DNA from: Ichthyophis bannanicus
Lineage: Eukaryota; Chordata; Amphibia; Gymnophiona; Ichthyophiidae
NCBI GenBank assembly: GCA_033557465.1
Contig: CM066044.1
Coordinates: 192,750,184-192,814,183 of the forward strand
Direction of reading: 5' to 3'
DNA: 64,000 nt
Both the position numbers and the translations under genes were made by a program. The notes under the pieces are model-generated. The model was not told the origin of the DNA. It was given only the letters and a program-made list of their open reading frames with translations, and ran no database searches. Every line of letters starts with the position of its first letter. Position 1 is the stretch's first letter. Positions 50,303 through 61,445 of the stretch are shown here, one piece after another.

Positions 50303-50923
50303 ATGCAGTCTAACAGTATCCCTGTTGCCATGGAGGGGAGAGGTCACGTAACAGGAGATCACCACCCTGGTGTGGCAGGAAGTGATCCTGTAACTAGGAC
50401 TTGCCCCCCAGATGATATAAAACCCTCTCGCACTAAGGATGTTTCTCCAGGGCCATGTGCCCACAAGGGAAGGGTTAGGACAGCCATTATAGTTGGTGAT
50501 TCGGTCACTAGGCATGTACATAGTTGGGTGGCTGGTGGATGTGAGGATCGCCTGGCAACATACCCGCCTGGTGCAAAGGTAGTGGGCCTCACACACCACT
50601 TAGACAAGGTCTTAGATAGTGCTGGGGAGTCTGCTGACTTGGTACATGTTGGTATCAATGACATAGGAAAGTATGGTAGAAAGGTTCTGGAGGACAAATT
50701 TAGGCTTTTAGGTAGGACATTGAAATCCAGAACTTCCAGGGTAGCATTCTCTGAAATGCTTCCCATACCACGCGCAGGACCCAAAAGGCAGGCAGAGCTC
50801 TGTAGTCTCAATGCTTGGATGACACAATGGTACAAGGAAGAGGGTTTTGGATTTGTTAGGAACTGGGCAACATTCTGGGGAAAGGAGGGGCTTTTCCGAA
50901 GGGAAGGGCTCCACCTTAACTAG
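50303..50923 (+). pseudogene. CR1 ORF1-like protein with SGNH (esterase) domain
   Basis: A 206-codon open frame. The esterase blocks are TAIIVGDSVTRHVHSW (block I GDS with nucleophile Ser), LVHVGINDIGKYG (block III GxND) and FRREGLHLN (block V DxxH-like, with His kept). CR1-clade LINEs are known to encode such an esterase-like ORF1 domain. The start of the protein upstream is unclear because the first ~40 residues show no recognised domain. The frame is intact, though the element elsewhere is damaged. Confidence 0.75.
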
Positions 50924-51189
50924 GATAGAATCAGGCTGCTGAAATTAACCTTTAAAAAGGAGATGGAGCAGCTTTTAAACTAGATAATAGGGGAAAGCAG
51001 AGAGTCACCCAAGAGTGCATGGATTGGACAATGTATTCTTGAAGGATACTAGCAAAAGACTGAAGTTAAGGCATAACGACAGAGAGGTTAAAATAAGGAC
51101 AAAAGTAACCCTAGTGCCCTTAAGTACAGAGCAGACAGAGCTTAGATTACAAATGACCCCTGCCTACCAATAACTAGATTAAGAATAAA

Positions 51190-53560
51190 AACATCCACTA
51201 AAATGCTTGTATGCAAATGCTAGAAGTCTAAAAAATAAGATGGGAGAGTTAGAATACATAGCACTAAATGAGAGGTTAGATATGATTGGTATCTCAAAGA
51301 CATGGTGGAAGGAGGACAGCCAGTGGGACACACTGATACCTGGGTACAAACTATATCGTAATAATAGAGCCGATCAAATTGGTGGAGGGGTTGCACTCTA
51401 TGCTAGAGAGGGCACATCGAGTCAAAGGATTAAAATTTTGTAGGAAACAAAATACACTGTAGAATCTCTATGGACTGAAATTACATGTAAAAAGGGGAAA
51501 GGGAAAGCGATAGCGATGACAGTGAAGGTGTATTATTGACCGCTTAGCCAGAATGAACAAATGGATGATGAAATTCTCCAAGAAATCAGGGAAGCTAACA
51601 AAAGTTACAGCACAGTAATAATAATGGATGATTTCAATTACCCCGGTATTGGCTGGGTCAGTGTCACAGCAGGACATGCTAGGGAGATAAACTTTCTAAT
51701 GAAATAAATGACTGCTTCTTGGAGCAGCTGGTTCATGAACAGACAAGAGGGGAAGCCATTTTTTATCCTAGTCCTTCATGAAACACCAGATCTGGTGCAA
51801 GAGATAAGGGTGTTGGGGCCACTTGGCAATAGTGATCATAGCATGATCGCATTTGATTTAATAAATGGAGGTAGGATGGCAAGTAAATTCACAGTACTAC
51901 CTTTTAACTTTCAAAGGAGAGGCTACAATAAAATGAGGAGAATAGTTAAGAAAAAACTAAAAGGAACAGTTGCAAAGATTTACATCAAGCATGGGTGTTT
52001 AAAATTACTATCTTGGAAGCCCAGACCAGCTATATTCCACACTTTTAAGAAAAGTGGTAGTTAGTCCAAAAAACTGCCAGCATGGTTTAAAGGTGAGGTC
52101 AGAGAGGTCATTGTTGCCAAAAAAAGCATCTTTCATGAAATGGAAAAAGGAGCCAAATGACAAAAAACAGAAACATAAGCACTGGCAAGAGAGAATTTAA
52201 GAAGCAGCTTGCTGTGGAAGGAAAAACACAAAGGGGCTTGTTTACAAAGCCGCAGTAGCGGTTCGCGATCGTTATCGGAGCCGCGGCCCCAATGGGCCGC
52301 GGCTCCGATAACGATCGCGAATCATTACCGCGGCTTTGTAAACAAGCCCCAAGGACTTTTTCAAGTACATTCGTAGCAAAAACACTGTGAGAGTCAGTTG
52401 GGCCATTAGATGACAGAGGGGACAAGGCCACAGCGGAGAGACTGAATGAATTCTTTGCTTCAGTCTTTACTAAGGAAGATGTAGGGATGTTATCCATGGC
52501 TGAAATAGTATTTAAAGGTGATTCTGCAGAAGAATTTAAAGACATATCGATACACCGGGAAGATGTATTATCTATTTGATAAACTGAAGAATAGCAAATC
52601 ACCTGGACTGGATGGTATACATCAAAAGATGTTGAAAGAACTGAAATATGAGATTGCAGACCTACTATTAGAAATCTGTGAACTAGCAATAACATCATTT
52701 GTAATACCTGAAGATTGGATGATGGCCAATTTAATGCCATTTTTAAAAAGGGTTCCAGGGGTGAGCCGGGAAACTAGACCGTGAGCCTGACAAATTATAA
52801 AGAACAAATTTACTGAACATGTAAATAGTCATGGCTTTATGGGAGACAGCCAACATGGCTTTAGCCAAGGAAGGTCTTTTCTTACTAATCTATTATGCTT
52901 TTTTGAAAGTGTGAACAAACAAGTAGACAAAGGTGAGTTGGTTGCTATAGTGTATCTGGATTTTCAGAAAGCCTTTGACAAGGTTCCTCATGAGACACAC
53001 TTGGCAAAACTAAAAAGTCATGGGATAGGAGGCAGTGTACTATTGTGGATCAGGAACTGATTAAAAGATAGAAAGCAGAGGGTAGGGCTTAATGGCCAAT
53101 TTTCCCAATGGAGAAAGGTGAATAGTGGAGTACCTCAAGGATCTGTGCTGGGCCCACTGCTTTTTAACATATTCATAAATGACCTGGAAATGGGAATAAC
53201 GAGTGACGTAATCAAATCTGCAGATGACACAACATTATTCAAAGTTGTTAAAACCCAAGAGGATTATGAAAAATTGCAAGAGGACCTTGATAAAGTGGAA
53301 GACTGGATGTTCAAATAGCAGATGAAATGTAATGTGGAAAAGTGCAAAGTTATGCACCTAGGAAAGAAGAACCTATGGTTACACGATGCAAGGTTCCATA
53401 TTAGGAAACACCACCCAGGAAAAAGATTTAGGTGTCATCGTGGATAACATGTTGAAACCCTCAGCCCAGTGTGCAGCAGCGGCCAAGAAAGCAAATAGAA
53501 TGCTAGGAATCATAAGGAAAGGAATAGAGACTAATACAAAGGATATTATAATTTTATTTA
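51190..53560 (+). pseudogene. CR1 endonuclease/reverse transcriptase, broken
   Basis: Endonuclease pieces are ANARSLKNKMGELEY, DMIGISKTWWKED, GGGVALYAREG, IIMDDFNYPGI and GNSDHSMIAFDL (catalytic SDH). RT pieces are KNSKSPGLDGIHQKML, QHGFSQGRSFLTNLL, VYLDFQKAFDKVPH, SGVPQGSVLGPLLF and KSADDTTLFKVV. Interrupted by the palindrome at 52233-52350, several stops (for example after 51443) and a deletion near 52790. It cannot encode a protein. Confidence 0.78.
52233..52350. repeat. 118-bp GC-rich near-perfect palindrome inserted in CR1
   Basis: Left half GGGGCTTGTTTACAAAGCCG...GGAGCCGCGGCCCC and right half GGGCCGCGGCTCC...CGGCTTTGTAAACAAGCCCC are inverted copies with a few-base loop (AAT). It contains GCGATCGTTATCGGAGCCGCGG. 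It interrupts the CR1 coding between EKHK and DFFKYIRS, with AAGG-like bases on both sides. Most likely a tiny MITE. Confidence 0.8.
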
Positions 53561-53820
53561 TTTATTTATTTTATTGTTTTTATATACCGCGCTCTTTAAA
53601 ATCAGTGCGGTTTACAGATAACATTTTTGTGCAGAACAGGTGCTCTATTAAGCACTTACAATGAACTGGAGATACAACTTGGGTTTCAACTGGGGGAATT
53701 ATCTACAGCTGTCAAAAGGTTGTGGTGGTGAGAATCGAGGAGGAATGTGACAAATTCTACCTACCCTTTTGATGTCTAGGACATCTGTACCTTGCCCACT
53801 CGCAATCTTAAATGAGAGGT
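53551..53820 (-). repeat. LINE/SINE 3' end with TTTA-rich tail
   Basis: TTTATTTATTTATTTATTTT then TATATACCGCGCTCTTTAAAATCAGTGCGGTTTAC, the same family as 1895-2180. Reading on the minus strand it ends in a (TAAA)n tail. It truncates the CR1 element at 53550. Confidence 0.55.
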
Positions 53821-53824
53821 AAGG

Positions 53825-53974
53825 CAGGGGTCTCCAAATCCAGTCCTGGAGGGCCACAAACCAGTCAGGTTGGCAGGATATCTCTAATGCATATATATCT
53901 CATGCACATTCATTAGGGCTATCCCAAAAACCTGCCAGGATTGTGGCCCTCCAGGACAGGGTTGGACACCCCTG
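53825..53974. mobile_element. Palindromic hAT-like MITE
   Basis: Starts CAGGGGTCTCCAAATCCAGTCCTGGAGGGCC and ends GGCCCTCCAGGACAGGGTTGGACACCCCTG, so the ends are inverted repeats of about 30 bp with a further AGGTTGGCAGGATAT / AACCTGCCAGGA pair. The CAGGGGT...CCAA terminus is hAT-like. I do not see a clean 8-bp duplication (AGGTAAGG versus GTGTAGAC). Confidence 0.65.
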
Positions 53975-56230
53975 GTGTAGACCATTGTTGACCAGGGTTT
54001 GTATGGTTGGGCATTCGTCCTTGATCCCCTCCACAGTTTCCTTTACTTCACTTCTGAATAGGTTGTCCCCAAGGCAGGGCGCATTGGCTGTCTGGCCGTG
54101 GATGTCATCCTTCAGACCAGAGGCGTTGAGCCATGCCAAGCGACAGACCGCGATGGCCATACCTGTGATGCGGGCAGCGGTCTCAAAGGCATGACGTGCA
54201 GTAATGGGCCAAGGGTTCCTTTATCTCCTGGGGGAGAGTCGTGACAGTGTTCTTGACTCGCTCCAGAAGGTGGTTGAGGGTAAGCAACGATTTGAAACTG
54301 ATGGGAGGCAATCCTCATGTTCAACATGGCCCCAGAGAAAACTTTCTTGGCAACCATATCGAGGAGTCTGTGGTCCTTTCCTGGAGGAGTATTCAGTTTC
54401 TGGTGTGAGCTCCTGGGTCTTTTCAGGGCAGATTCCACCACAATGGACTGGTGGGGGAGTTGCACCGCTTCAAAACCAGATGCAGGTTGAACGTGGTACT
54501 TGAGCTCTAGTCTCTTGATGACTGTGGGAGTGGTGGCAGGTGCCTATGCCTTATTTTTACAGTCCAGGAGTACTTGGTGAATCGGCAGGGTCACGAGGGC
54601 TTTGGGTGACTCGAGGTATTTTAGAATCCCAAGGGCTTCATTCCTTGGGTCTGTAGCACTGGTGGCCAATAGACCAAGATTTGAGAGAGTTTCTGTAGAA
54701 ACTCTGAATATGTGAGGTCCTCAGGAGGGGGGGGGGGGGGGGAGGGGTGTGTGCAGGCACTGCAGGTGGCATTGTGTCATCCGTGGCATGTCATGCAGAG
54801 CAGATGCTGCCCTCATCCCCTGAGCTCCAGCAGGACTCACCCAAGTCCAGAATCTCACCTTCCTCTTGTGATGGCATGGTCAGAGTGGTGCTGTGGGTGA
54901 GGTCGTCTGCCATGGCTATTTGTATTTGCGATTGCGTTCTCGGGATCTTCTAGGCTTGGGTCTCCGGTGGTGTTATCGGGAGCTGCTGAGCTAGGAACTT
55001 GGTCCAGAGTTCCATCACTATCCCTTGCTGCGCTGCCGGAGGTTAAGTCGGGCCTGCTTCCCGGCTGTCTGTGGGGGCAGGGTGAAGGGGGCTCCTGTGG
55101 TATTCGTAATCATTTTGGGCCCCGGACCCCTAATTGTAGCTGCTACAGCTGGACATAGTAATGTGGGATCTGTGCTTGGCTGACCTGTTTAGCTGTTCTC
55201 CTGCACTTGTGGGAGCCCCCTGGTGGAGAGTTGGAGGAACTGTGGGCTGATGTGGAGGAGCTGCAGGCTGATTTTCTTCTGGGATGCCTTCCCCAGGCAG
55301 AGGAGTCGTGCCGGTGATGTGGGGAGAGGAGTTGTGACAATGGCACCTGTGAGGATCGTGGCACCAGCATTCTGAGCTCCCCTGACTGTCCTGCTGGTGC
55401 GTGGCTGGAGGCACAGGAGCCCTCTGTTTCTCTGGAGGGTGCTAGGTGTCTGGGGCTGCCAGAGAGAAGGGGTTTCTGCAGGCGGGAGCTCCGGGGAGAG
55501 GGGAGGGGCCAAGCGGCTGGGCCAGAGGAAGGAGAAGCCACAGGAGCCATGGAGAGGTTTAAAACTGCAGCAGGGGGTAGGTGGTTTGAACAGCCACGGA
55601 TGCAGGAGAAACGACAGAACAGAGGTCAGTGACTGGGTTGCTGGTAGTGGGCGTGGCTGCGAAAGGAGAAGACAGGAGGTGGCTTATCTGCTTCTGGTGT
55701 GCCTCGTGGAGTGCTGTGACCACAGGCGGCTTCGCCTGTCCCCCTTGAGTGCGATTGGAGGGCTCAGCACATTTGTTCTTTGCATGTGCTGCTTTAGCCC
55801 ATTTCTTCTTCCTCCCTTGATCACCTTTGTGGGTGTCTCTGCCTTCTCTACTGTGGCAGGGCTGCAAGTGATGGAGGCATGACTGGCAGCGATCCTGATC
55901 CTGGAGGGTCTTGCTGCAGCAGAGGCACTTGTGGGGTGTGCTTTCTTCCATACTGCAGGTATTTCTTTAGGAATTTCTTTAAAAGATTTTTTTTTTTTTT
56001 TTGAGAGAGCTGGATGTCCATCCGTCCTGGAAGGCGGATGGAAAAAAACTGAGGAACGAAGGCCGGGAGCAGGAACAGGAAAGGGAGGGTCTCAGGTTCA
56101 GAGGAATTTAAAAAAAAAGAAAGAAAAAAAAAAAGAAAGGAGGATTCTTCTGAGCTAAGGGAGAGTTAATCCGGTCTCTGGGGATGGCACACCTATGCGT
56201 GGCTGACTCATACTGCTTGTCCATGGAGAA
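53975..56230 (-). mobile_element. DIRS relic, copy F (gag and right end only)
   Basis: The minus-strand gag is broken. N-terminal end 55880-55951: MEESTPHKCLCCSKTLQDQDRCQSC (CxxC fingers). Later pieces are LPHQSIVVESALKRPRSS, HQKLNTPPGKDHRLLDMVAKK and MAIAVCRLAWLNASGLKDD (53980-54465), aligning with copy A gag. The right end TGCTTGTCCATGGAGAA (56214-56230) resembles other DIRS ends here. A G run at about 54725-54743 lies inside. No RT or recombinase is present. Confidence 0.7.
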
Positions 56231-57110
56231 GGAGAGAACAGGCCTGTTTTTCTGTGACCCCATCCACTGATAACATGATTCCATGTGAGGTCTTGACCCA
56301 TAGTTTAGTAACCATTGCTCTATTGAGATCTTATTTGGTCTTCTTCCTATGTCTCCTTTCTTTTCTCTCAACATATTTTCAAAATTATTTTGTTTGCAAG
56401 ATGTGTTTGATTTTTTTTTCTATAGCGCCCTTCAAAGTGAAGTAACAAGATAGTTTGCAGAATAAATCTGGATGAGAGAAAGGTAAAAAGGAATGCCAGC
56501 AAGTAAACAGGTCAGGGGAAATGAAGAAGAATGAGGATAGGATTAGTAAGGTTTGCAGAATTAGTCGTCATGCATCAAATGACATAAAAGATGAAAGATC
56601 ACAGCCATATTTTAAGTATCTTTCCCTGATATCACTAGGCATCTAGTCATCTTATACATGCATGGGGTTCTGACCAGGACCAACATAGTAACACCGTTAA
56701 AATACTCCGATTCAAAATAAGGAGAATGGCTATGCAGGAAAAGCGTTCAAAACCAACATCTTTCTAAGAATTTAATAAAAACATAGACCTTCGTTATTTT
56801 GCTTTAACAAGCTGTGTAAAGATTTTTGCTGCTTTCTCTCTTTATATACATGTTATATGTAGCACAGATGCTGATCTCTTCCTGCCTGCTGCAGGGCTAC
56901 ACTCTTCTCTTTATGATGCAGCTCTAAGGTTATATATATATATATATTTTAAGTAAAGTCTTATTTGCATTTTTTTTGCTAATAAAAGCTTGCAGTTTTC
57001 AATAACATTTATTGCGGTTGTATATCACCAAGTCAATGCAGACTCCTGGTGACCCTTTGGACATTACACCTTTTTAAAAACAATAATCAATCTTGTCCTT
57101 GAGGTTTATT
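56231..57110. other. No gene seen
   Basis: AT-rich unassigned sequence with a short (TA)n run at about 56930-56947. Near 57020-57060, ACCAAGTCAATGCAGACTCCTGGTGACCC resembles the tail of the SINE at 6035-6245. Confidence 0.4.
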
Positions 57111-58290
57111 TGCTGCTATTATATTTACACTTTGGGGCAAATACAGAAACGCTGTGCTAGAGCCCAGGGCTTAAAGCTCTTGTGCAGGGTTTTATAGCAT
57201 AAGTTTAACACTGACTTTTTGAGCAGCAATGCCTTAAGCAAACAGCATGCAAATTAACACGCAAAAAGTCAGCGCTGAACTGGGAGAACAGGCTAAACAC
57301 AGGCGCACAGAAGTCTGCATTAGCAGCCCTTGTATGCTGTCCAGAGAAAGGGTCATCTGAAGTGAAGTTTGACACTTCACCTCAGATGATGCAAGCATTG
57401 GGGAATACTGATCCCCACCCCCCAATAGAAGCAATACCATTGGTGTCGAATGGGCCCGACCCCCTCCCCTCCACTCCCATTCCAGAAAAAAAATCATTGG
57501 TAGGCCGTGGGCCTTGATTCAACCCCTCCCCCCACCTCACTAAAATCAATGTGGCCTGTGGACAGCCGTTAACCCACAGCCTCCCCCCCCTGCTGCCATT
57601 TTCAAAATGGCAGTGCCTGATCCAATGCGGTGCATCCTGGGGATACACTGCCGGGGGGGGGGGGGGGGGGAGGGGAGCTGAGCCGAGCCCAGTCTGCCAA
57701 ATAAGAGTTTCTTCCTTATTTTCAAATTATTTTGAAAAATGGCAGTGGGGGAAGAGGATTGAGTGGGTAAGCATCACTCTTACCCCCACATTCTATAAAA
57801 AGGTACTTGGGTGGGGGGGTTCATGGAGGCTCACAGGCGACCAATAATTTTCATCAGGGCCCATTAATGATTTTTATGATATGGGGGGGGGGGGGGAGAA
57901 GGGGGGGAATTAAGGCCCACCAGGCCACCAATGATTTTGCTGGGGGGGGGGGTGCTGGCCCCCCAACATTGTGCCAATGGCATCAGGGACCTTCCCTGAT
58001 ACCTGATTTGTCTGAGGTGATCTGTTAAACGCCACCTCGGATGATGCTTTTGTTCCTGGCTGGATCTTTATGCTTATTAAAAATAATGTAAAAATCTGTC
58101 GTCTTTTTTTTTTTTTTTTTTTTATAAACACATCCGGCGCAATTAAATATGCAGCACTTCGCATGTGATTTGTATGTCTACTGCTTTGCATTTTAGTGCG
58201 GGGGGGGGGGGATTATTGGCTTTACCCCATACTAGCTTGTCTTCTGCATTAGAAAGCAAGCCTACTATGGGAAAAGTGCCAGAAAAATGC
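57111..58290. other. G-run-rich region, possible non-autonomous element
   Basis: Several long G runs (about 57652-57671, 57884-57896, 57942-57951, 58200-58212) are separated by low-complexity text such as TGGCAGTG and CCACCAATGATTTT. Repeated phrases (TCAGATGATG, CCAATGATTTT, GGCCCACC) suggest one repetitive unit. No coding frame with a domain. Nature unresolved. Confidence 0.35.
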
Positions 58291-58734
58291 TGCTTTAAGG
58301 CAGAGTTGTCAAGTTACACAATTCCGTGAGTGAGATTTTTTGCCAGTTCTGGTTTTAAATTTGCACTACATTGCAGTATGGTATTTATAGTCCTCAATTT
58401 TGCTCATTGCAATCAGTGCTGCAAGCCACATAAAGCTTTTGGATGTACTGGGGTGCTTGTCTCTATTTCCACTATCACTGTTCAGACATTTCATATGCCC
58501 TAATACTCAAAAGCCAATTTTATTTTTAAAATATGTTTTCCAATTTTCAACTTGTGAAATTTCCTTAAAATAGAAGTTTTCCAAGGTTGGTTGAATGCAT
58601 ATACAGACAATAGTTCTGTATATGCATTCTGTATATGCTGTTAATAGTTCACGCTAATCCTCCCACACACACACATGCACCATCACTGTACAGTATAAAC
58701 AGACCTAAGACACAAACATCAACTCTATTGATTG
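58291..58734. other. No gene seen; short palindrome
   Basis: Contains GAATGCATATACAGACAATAGTTCTGTATATGCATTC (58594-58630), a hairpin with 15-bp arms. Otherwise unassigned. Confidence 0.5.
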
Positions 58735-58800
58735 CTTGCTGTGTACGCCGCCTCGATTGAAGGATAAGGCGGGATAGAAATACCCTTTAAATAAATAAAT
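58735..58800 (+). repeat. SINE 3' tail fragment
   Basis: GCCTCGATTGAAGGATAAGGCGGGATAGAAATA followed by (AAATA)n, the same tail as the SINE at 22246-22534, without its tRNA head. Confidence 0.6.
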
Positions 58801-59685
58801 TGCACCCCGATCAAGAGTTGCTTTTGGCACCTTTTGTCTTTCAGGCTAGCAGATTAGCTTGAAAAGACAGTATGGCGCACTTCCCCAACTTGACACTCAA
58901 GGTGGTTGCCATTTTTGCCCACCTCTTGTGGCGGCCTTGTGTGGATTGGTTAATTGTGGTCCCAGATTTCTACAGTTCTGTTTTGCTCTAGTGTTTTCTT
59001 GCTTCTTTCTCTTCTCACTCACCCCCATGACAGCCTGTCTATTTCTTGATCTCTCTTTCTCCTTTCATCTCCTCCTCCCCAACAGTCTTCATGTCCTTCC
59101 CATTTCTGCTCCTCTCCCTCTCTTCTTTCCAGTGCCACCTATCATCCACTTCATCAATCTCTTCCTCCATCCATTTTCCCCACTGTCTCTTTTGCTCTTT
59201 AAGCCTCTCCTTTCCCTTATGCCCCTTACTCTGTGTCTTCTCCCTCCATCTTTCCCTTTCCTCTGCCCTTCATGCATCTGCTGCTCTTCCCTCATTCTTC
59301 TCTGCACATCATCTTTTGTGCACCCAAGTCATTCTTTCTTTTCTGTTAATGATGCCAGTACTGGACTGCTCTGCTTCCTGGCAAATTATATGGCATTATT
59401 TTCTATTCTTGCAGTTTACTTCAGAAACAAGGAAATTCTACGGGACTGTATGGTTCAGTACTGGCAAACTGAGTAGTGCTGCCAGGCAGCAGATATAGCA
59501 GGAACTGAGATAAAAGTAGCTATAATGGATGTAAGGGCTAGAGTCCAAGAATGGTAACAAAACGCAGACAGGAAAGGGGCCAGTTTCCACAATTCGTCAA
59601 TTGCAGAATCACAGGAAAACTGGAGCCCATAGTGTAGTCTTTAAGAAACCAAGAAAGCAGTATCCTGTTATCAATTTATGACTCT
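58801..59685. other. Polypyrimidine-rich region, no gene
   Basis: 58980-59340 is strongly C/T-rich on the plus strand (repeated CTTTCTC, CCCTCTC). Open frames crossing it (58859-59476) are low-complexity Leu/Phe/Ser/Pro and carry no domain, so they are not called. Confidence 0.5.
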
Positions 59686-59689
59686 TTTA

Positions 59690-60350
59690 ATGCTAGGCTA
59701 TATTCCATTGATAGAGCCAACAAAACTAGAGGATTTAAAATGAAGCTGCAAGGAAGTAAACTTAAAAGCAAAATCAGGAAATACTCTCTAACGGCATCCC
59801 AGATGTGAAGATAGAATAATCTGCCACCATTTCAGGCTGCATCTGACCTCCCTTGGTCATGCCAATCTTCTTGAAAAGGGATATTGCTGTGGGGACCAGT
59901 GTGACAACTGAGCGCGCTGGAGAGGTCTCATGTGGGCCTGTGCCCATGGAATTAAGTTTATCGATTGTTTACCTTATCAGAATATAGAAAGACTAGGGGA
60001 CATGCAATGAAGCTACAGGGTAAACTATTTAAGACTAATAAAAGAAAATATTTTTTCACTCAACGTGTAATCAAACTCTGGAATTTGTTACCGGCGGATG
60101 TAGTAAAGGCTGTTAGTGTAGCTGGGTTTAAAAAAGGTTTGGACAAGTTCCTGGAGGAAAGGTCCATAAACCATTATTAAGAAAGGACCCAGGATATCAA
60201 GGCTTGACCCATTACAAGGCATTGTGGAACCTGTGTCTCTTGGGGAAACTGCTAGGTACATATGACCTAGATTGGCCACTGTTGGAAACAGGATACTGGG
60301 CTTGATGGACCTTGGTCTGACCCAGTATGGCATATCTTATGTTCTTATGG
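59690..60350 (+). mobile_element. Two CR1-type LINE 3' ends
   Basis: 59690-59830 has a short piece (GGATTTAAAATGAAGCTGCAAGG, AAATCAGGAAATACT). After about 130 unassigned bases, 59960-60350 carries a 71-codon open RT end (KYFFTQRVIKLWNLLPADVV, FKKGLDKFLEERS). A UTR follows, ending GACCCAGTATGGCATATCTTATGTTCTTATG. The second is the plus-strand counterpart of 7583-7870. Confidence 0.65.
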
Positions 60351-60354
60351 TCGC

Positions 60355-61180
60355 AGTCATGGACCCCAAGAGCTGGAGATAATGCCATGCCAACAGTCGC
60401 GCCATCCATAGGAATTGGCGTGCTTGTTCCTACACCTCCCTTGCCTCTCCGGCGGCAGTGATACCAGACCTCTGTGAGTGTCGAACAGCGCTCTCAAGTA
60501 GGTTAGCTGTTGCGAGGGGCAGAGATGACTCTTGGCATATTTCACCACCCAACTTAGACTCTGCAGCATGTTGATAACCTTTCAAGTGGCATCTTGACTA
60601 TCCTTGAACGACTTTGCCCTGATTAATCAATCGTCCAGGTATGGATGGACCAGCACACCTTGTCATCCCAATGCGGCCACCACTATGACCATGACCTTTG
60701 TGAATGTTCTGTGAGCTGTGGTGAGACCGAATGGCAAAGCCCAGAACTGAAAATGACCCATGGGAAAAGCAAAGTGCAGGAAACGCTGGTAATCTGGATG
60801 GATCAGAATGTAAAAGCATGCCTCTGTCAGATCCAAGGACGTTAGGAATTCGCCCTTTCATACAGCCACTATCACCGAACAGAGCATTTCCATAAGAAAG
60901 AGAAGAAACCTCAACGCTCTGTTGACATATCTGAGGTCCAGCATAGGACGAAAGGACTCCTCTTTTTTGGGGATGACAAAATAAATGGAGTAATGAGCTA
61001 ATCCAGATTGGCTTGTGGGCACTGGCCCTACTGGCTGCATATGGATCAGTTTGTCCAGGGTCAACTTTACTGCCTGCACCTTTGCAAGGTGACTTCAGAG
61101 AGAAGTCAGGAATAGGTCTCACCATTTCCAATGCGTACCCCCTCCCGAACGATCTCTAACATCCACTGGTCCTGAGAAAT
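60355..61180 (-). pseudogene. Broken DIRS RT, copy G
   Basis: Pieces: KLTLDKLIHMQPVGPVPTSQ, HYSIYFVIPKKEESFRPML and LRYVNRALRF (60858-61079), a catalytic region around the LDD box near 60630, and LSWVVKYAKSHLCPSQQL, YLRALFDTHRG (60357-60569). These match copy B RT (SLGWIVNLAKSNLQPSQNL). Frameshifts separate the pieces; the RNase H end is missing. Confidence 0.75.
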
Positions 61181-61445
61181 TTGGACCCAAGCAGAGTAGA
61201 AGAGTCAGAGACGTCCTCCAACTTGCACCTCTTCTTGAGCCCTCCTTGCTTCATTGTGATTTCTTAGAGAGACCTGCGGCCAGGAAGTAATATCCCCTGG
61301 CTGCCCTTCTTCCTCGAAAGGAGGAGTTTCCTCTGGTCAGATATTGAGCTCTTTGAAAAGGTTCAAATCAAACTGCAGAGAATCTGTGAAAATCTCCAAA
61401 CTGACCTCTCGTAGGAGGGACATATTTTCCTCCTCTAGGTTTACC

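Larger units (their letters stand above)
50290..53550 (+). mobile_element. CR1-like LINE with SGNH-esterase ORF1
   Basis: A long, nearly 5'-complete element: ORF1 with an SGNH hydrolase domain (50303-50923), then an APE-type endonuclease (51190-51965) and RT (52430-53560). It stops abruptly at 53550 where a T-rich minus-strand repeat begins, so the RT end and 3' UTR are lost. A 118-bp palindrome is inserted at 52233-52350. Numerous stops and frameshifts. Confidence 0.78.

Noticed and set aside
49637..53550. Single CR1 insertion with a 5' inversion (twin priming)
   Set aside because: The minus-strand part covers RT sequence that is also present in the plus-strand part, so two insertions or a later rearrangement fit better.
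58859..59476. 205-codon open frame
   Set aside because: Produced by a C/T-rich low-complexity tract; looks like repeated hydrophobic residues but has no support as a membrane protein.
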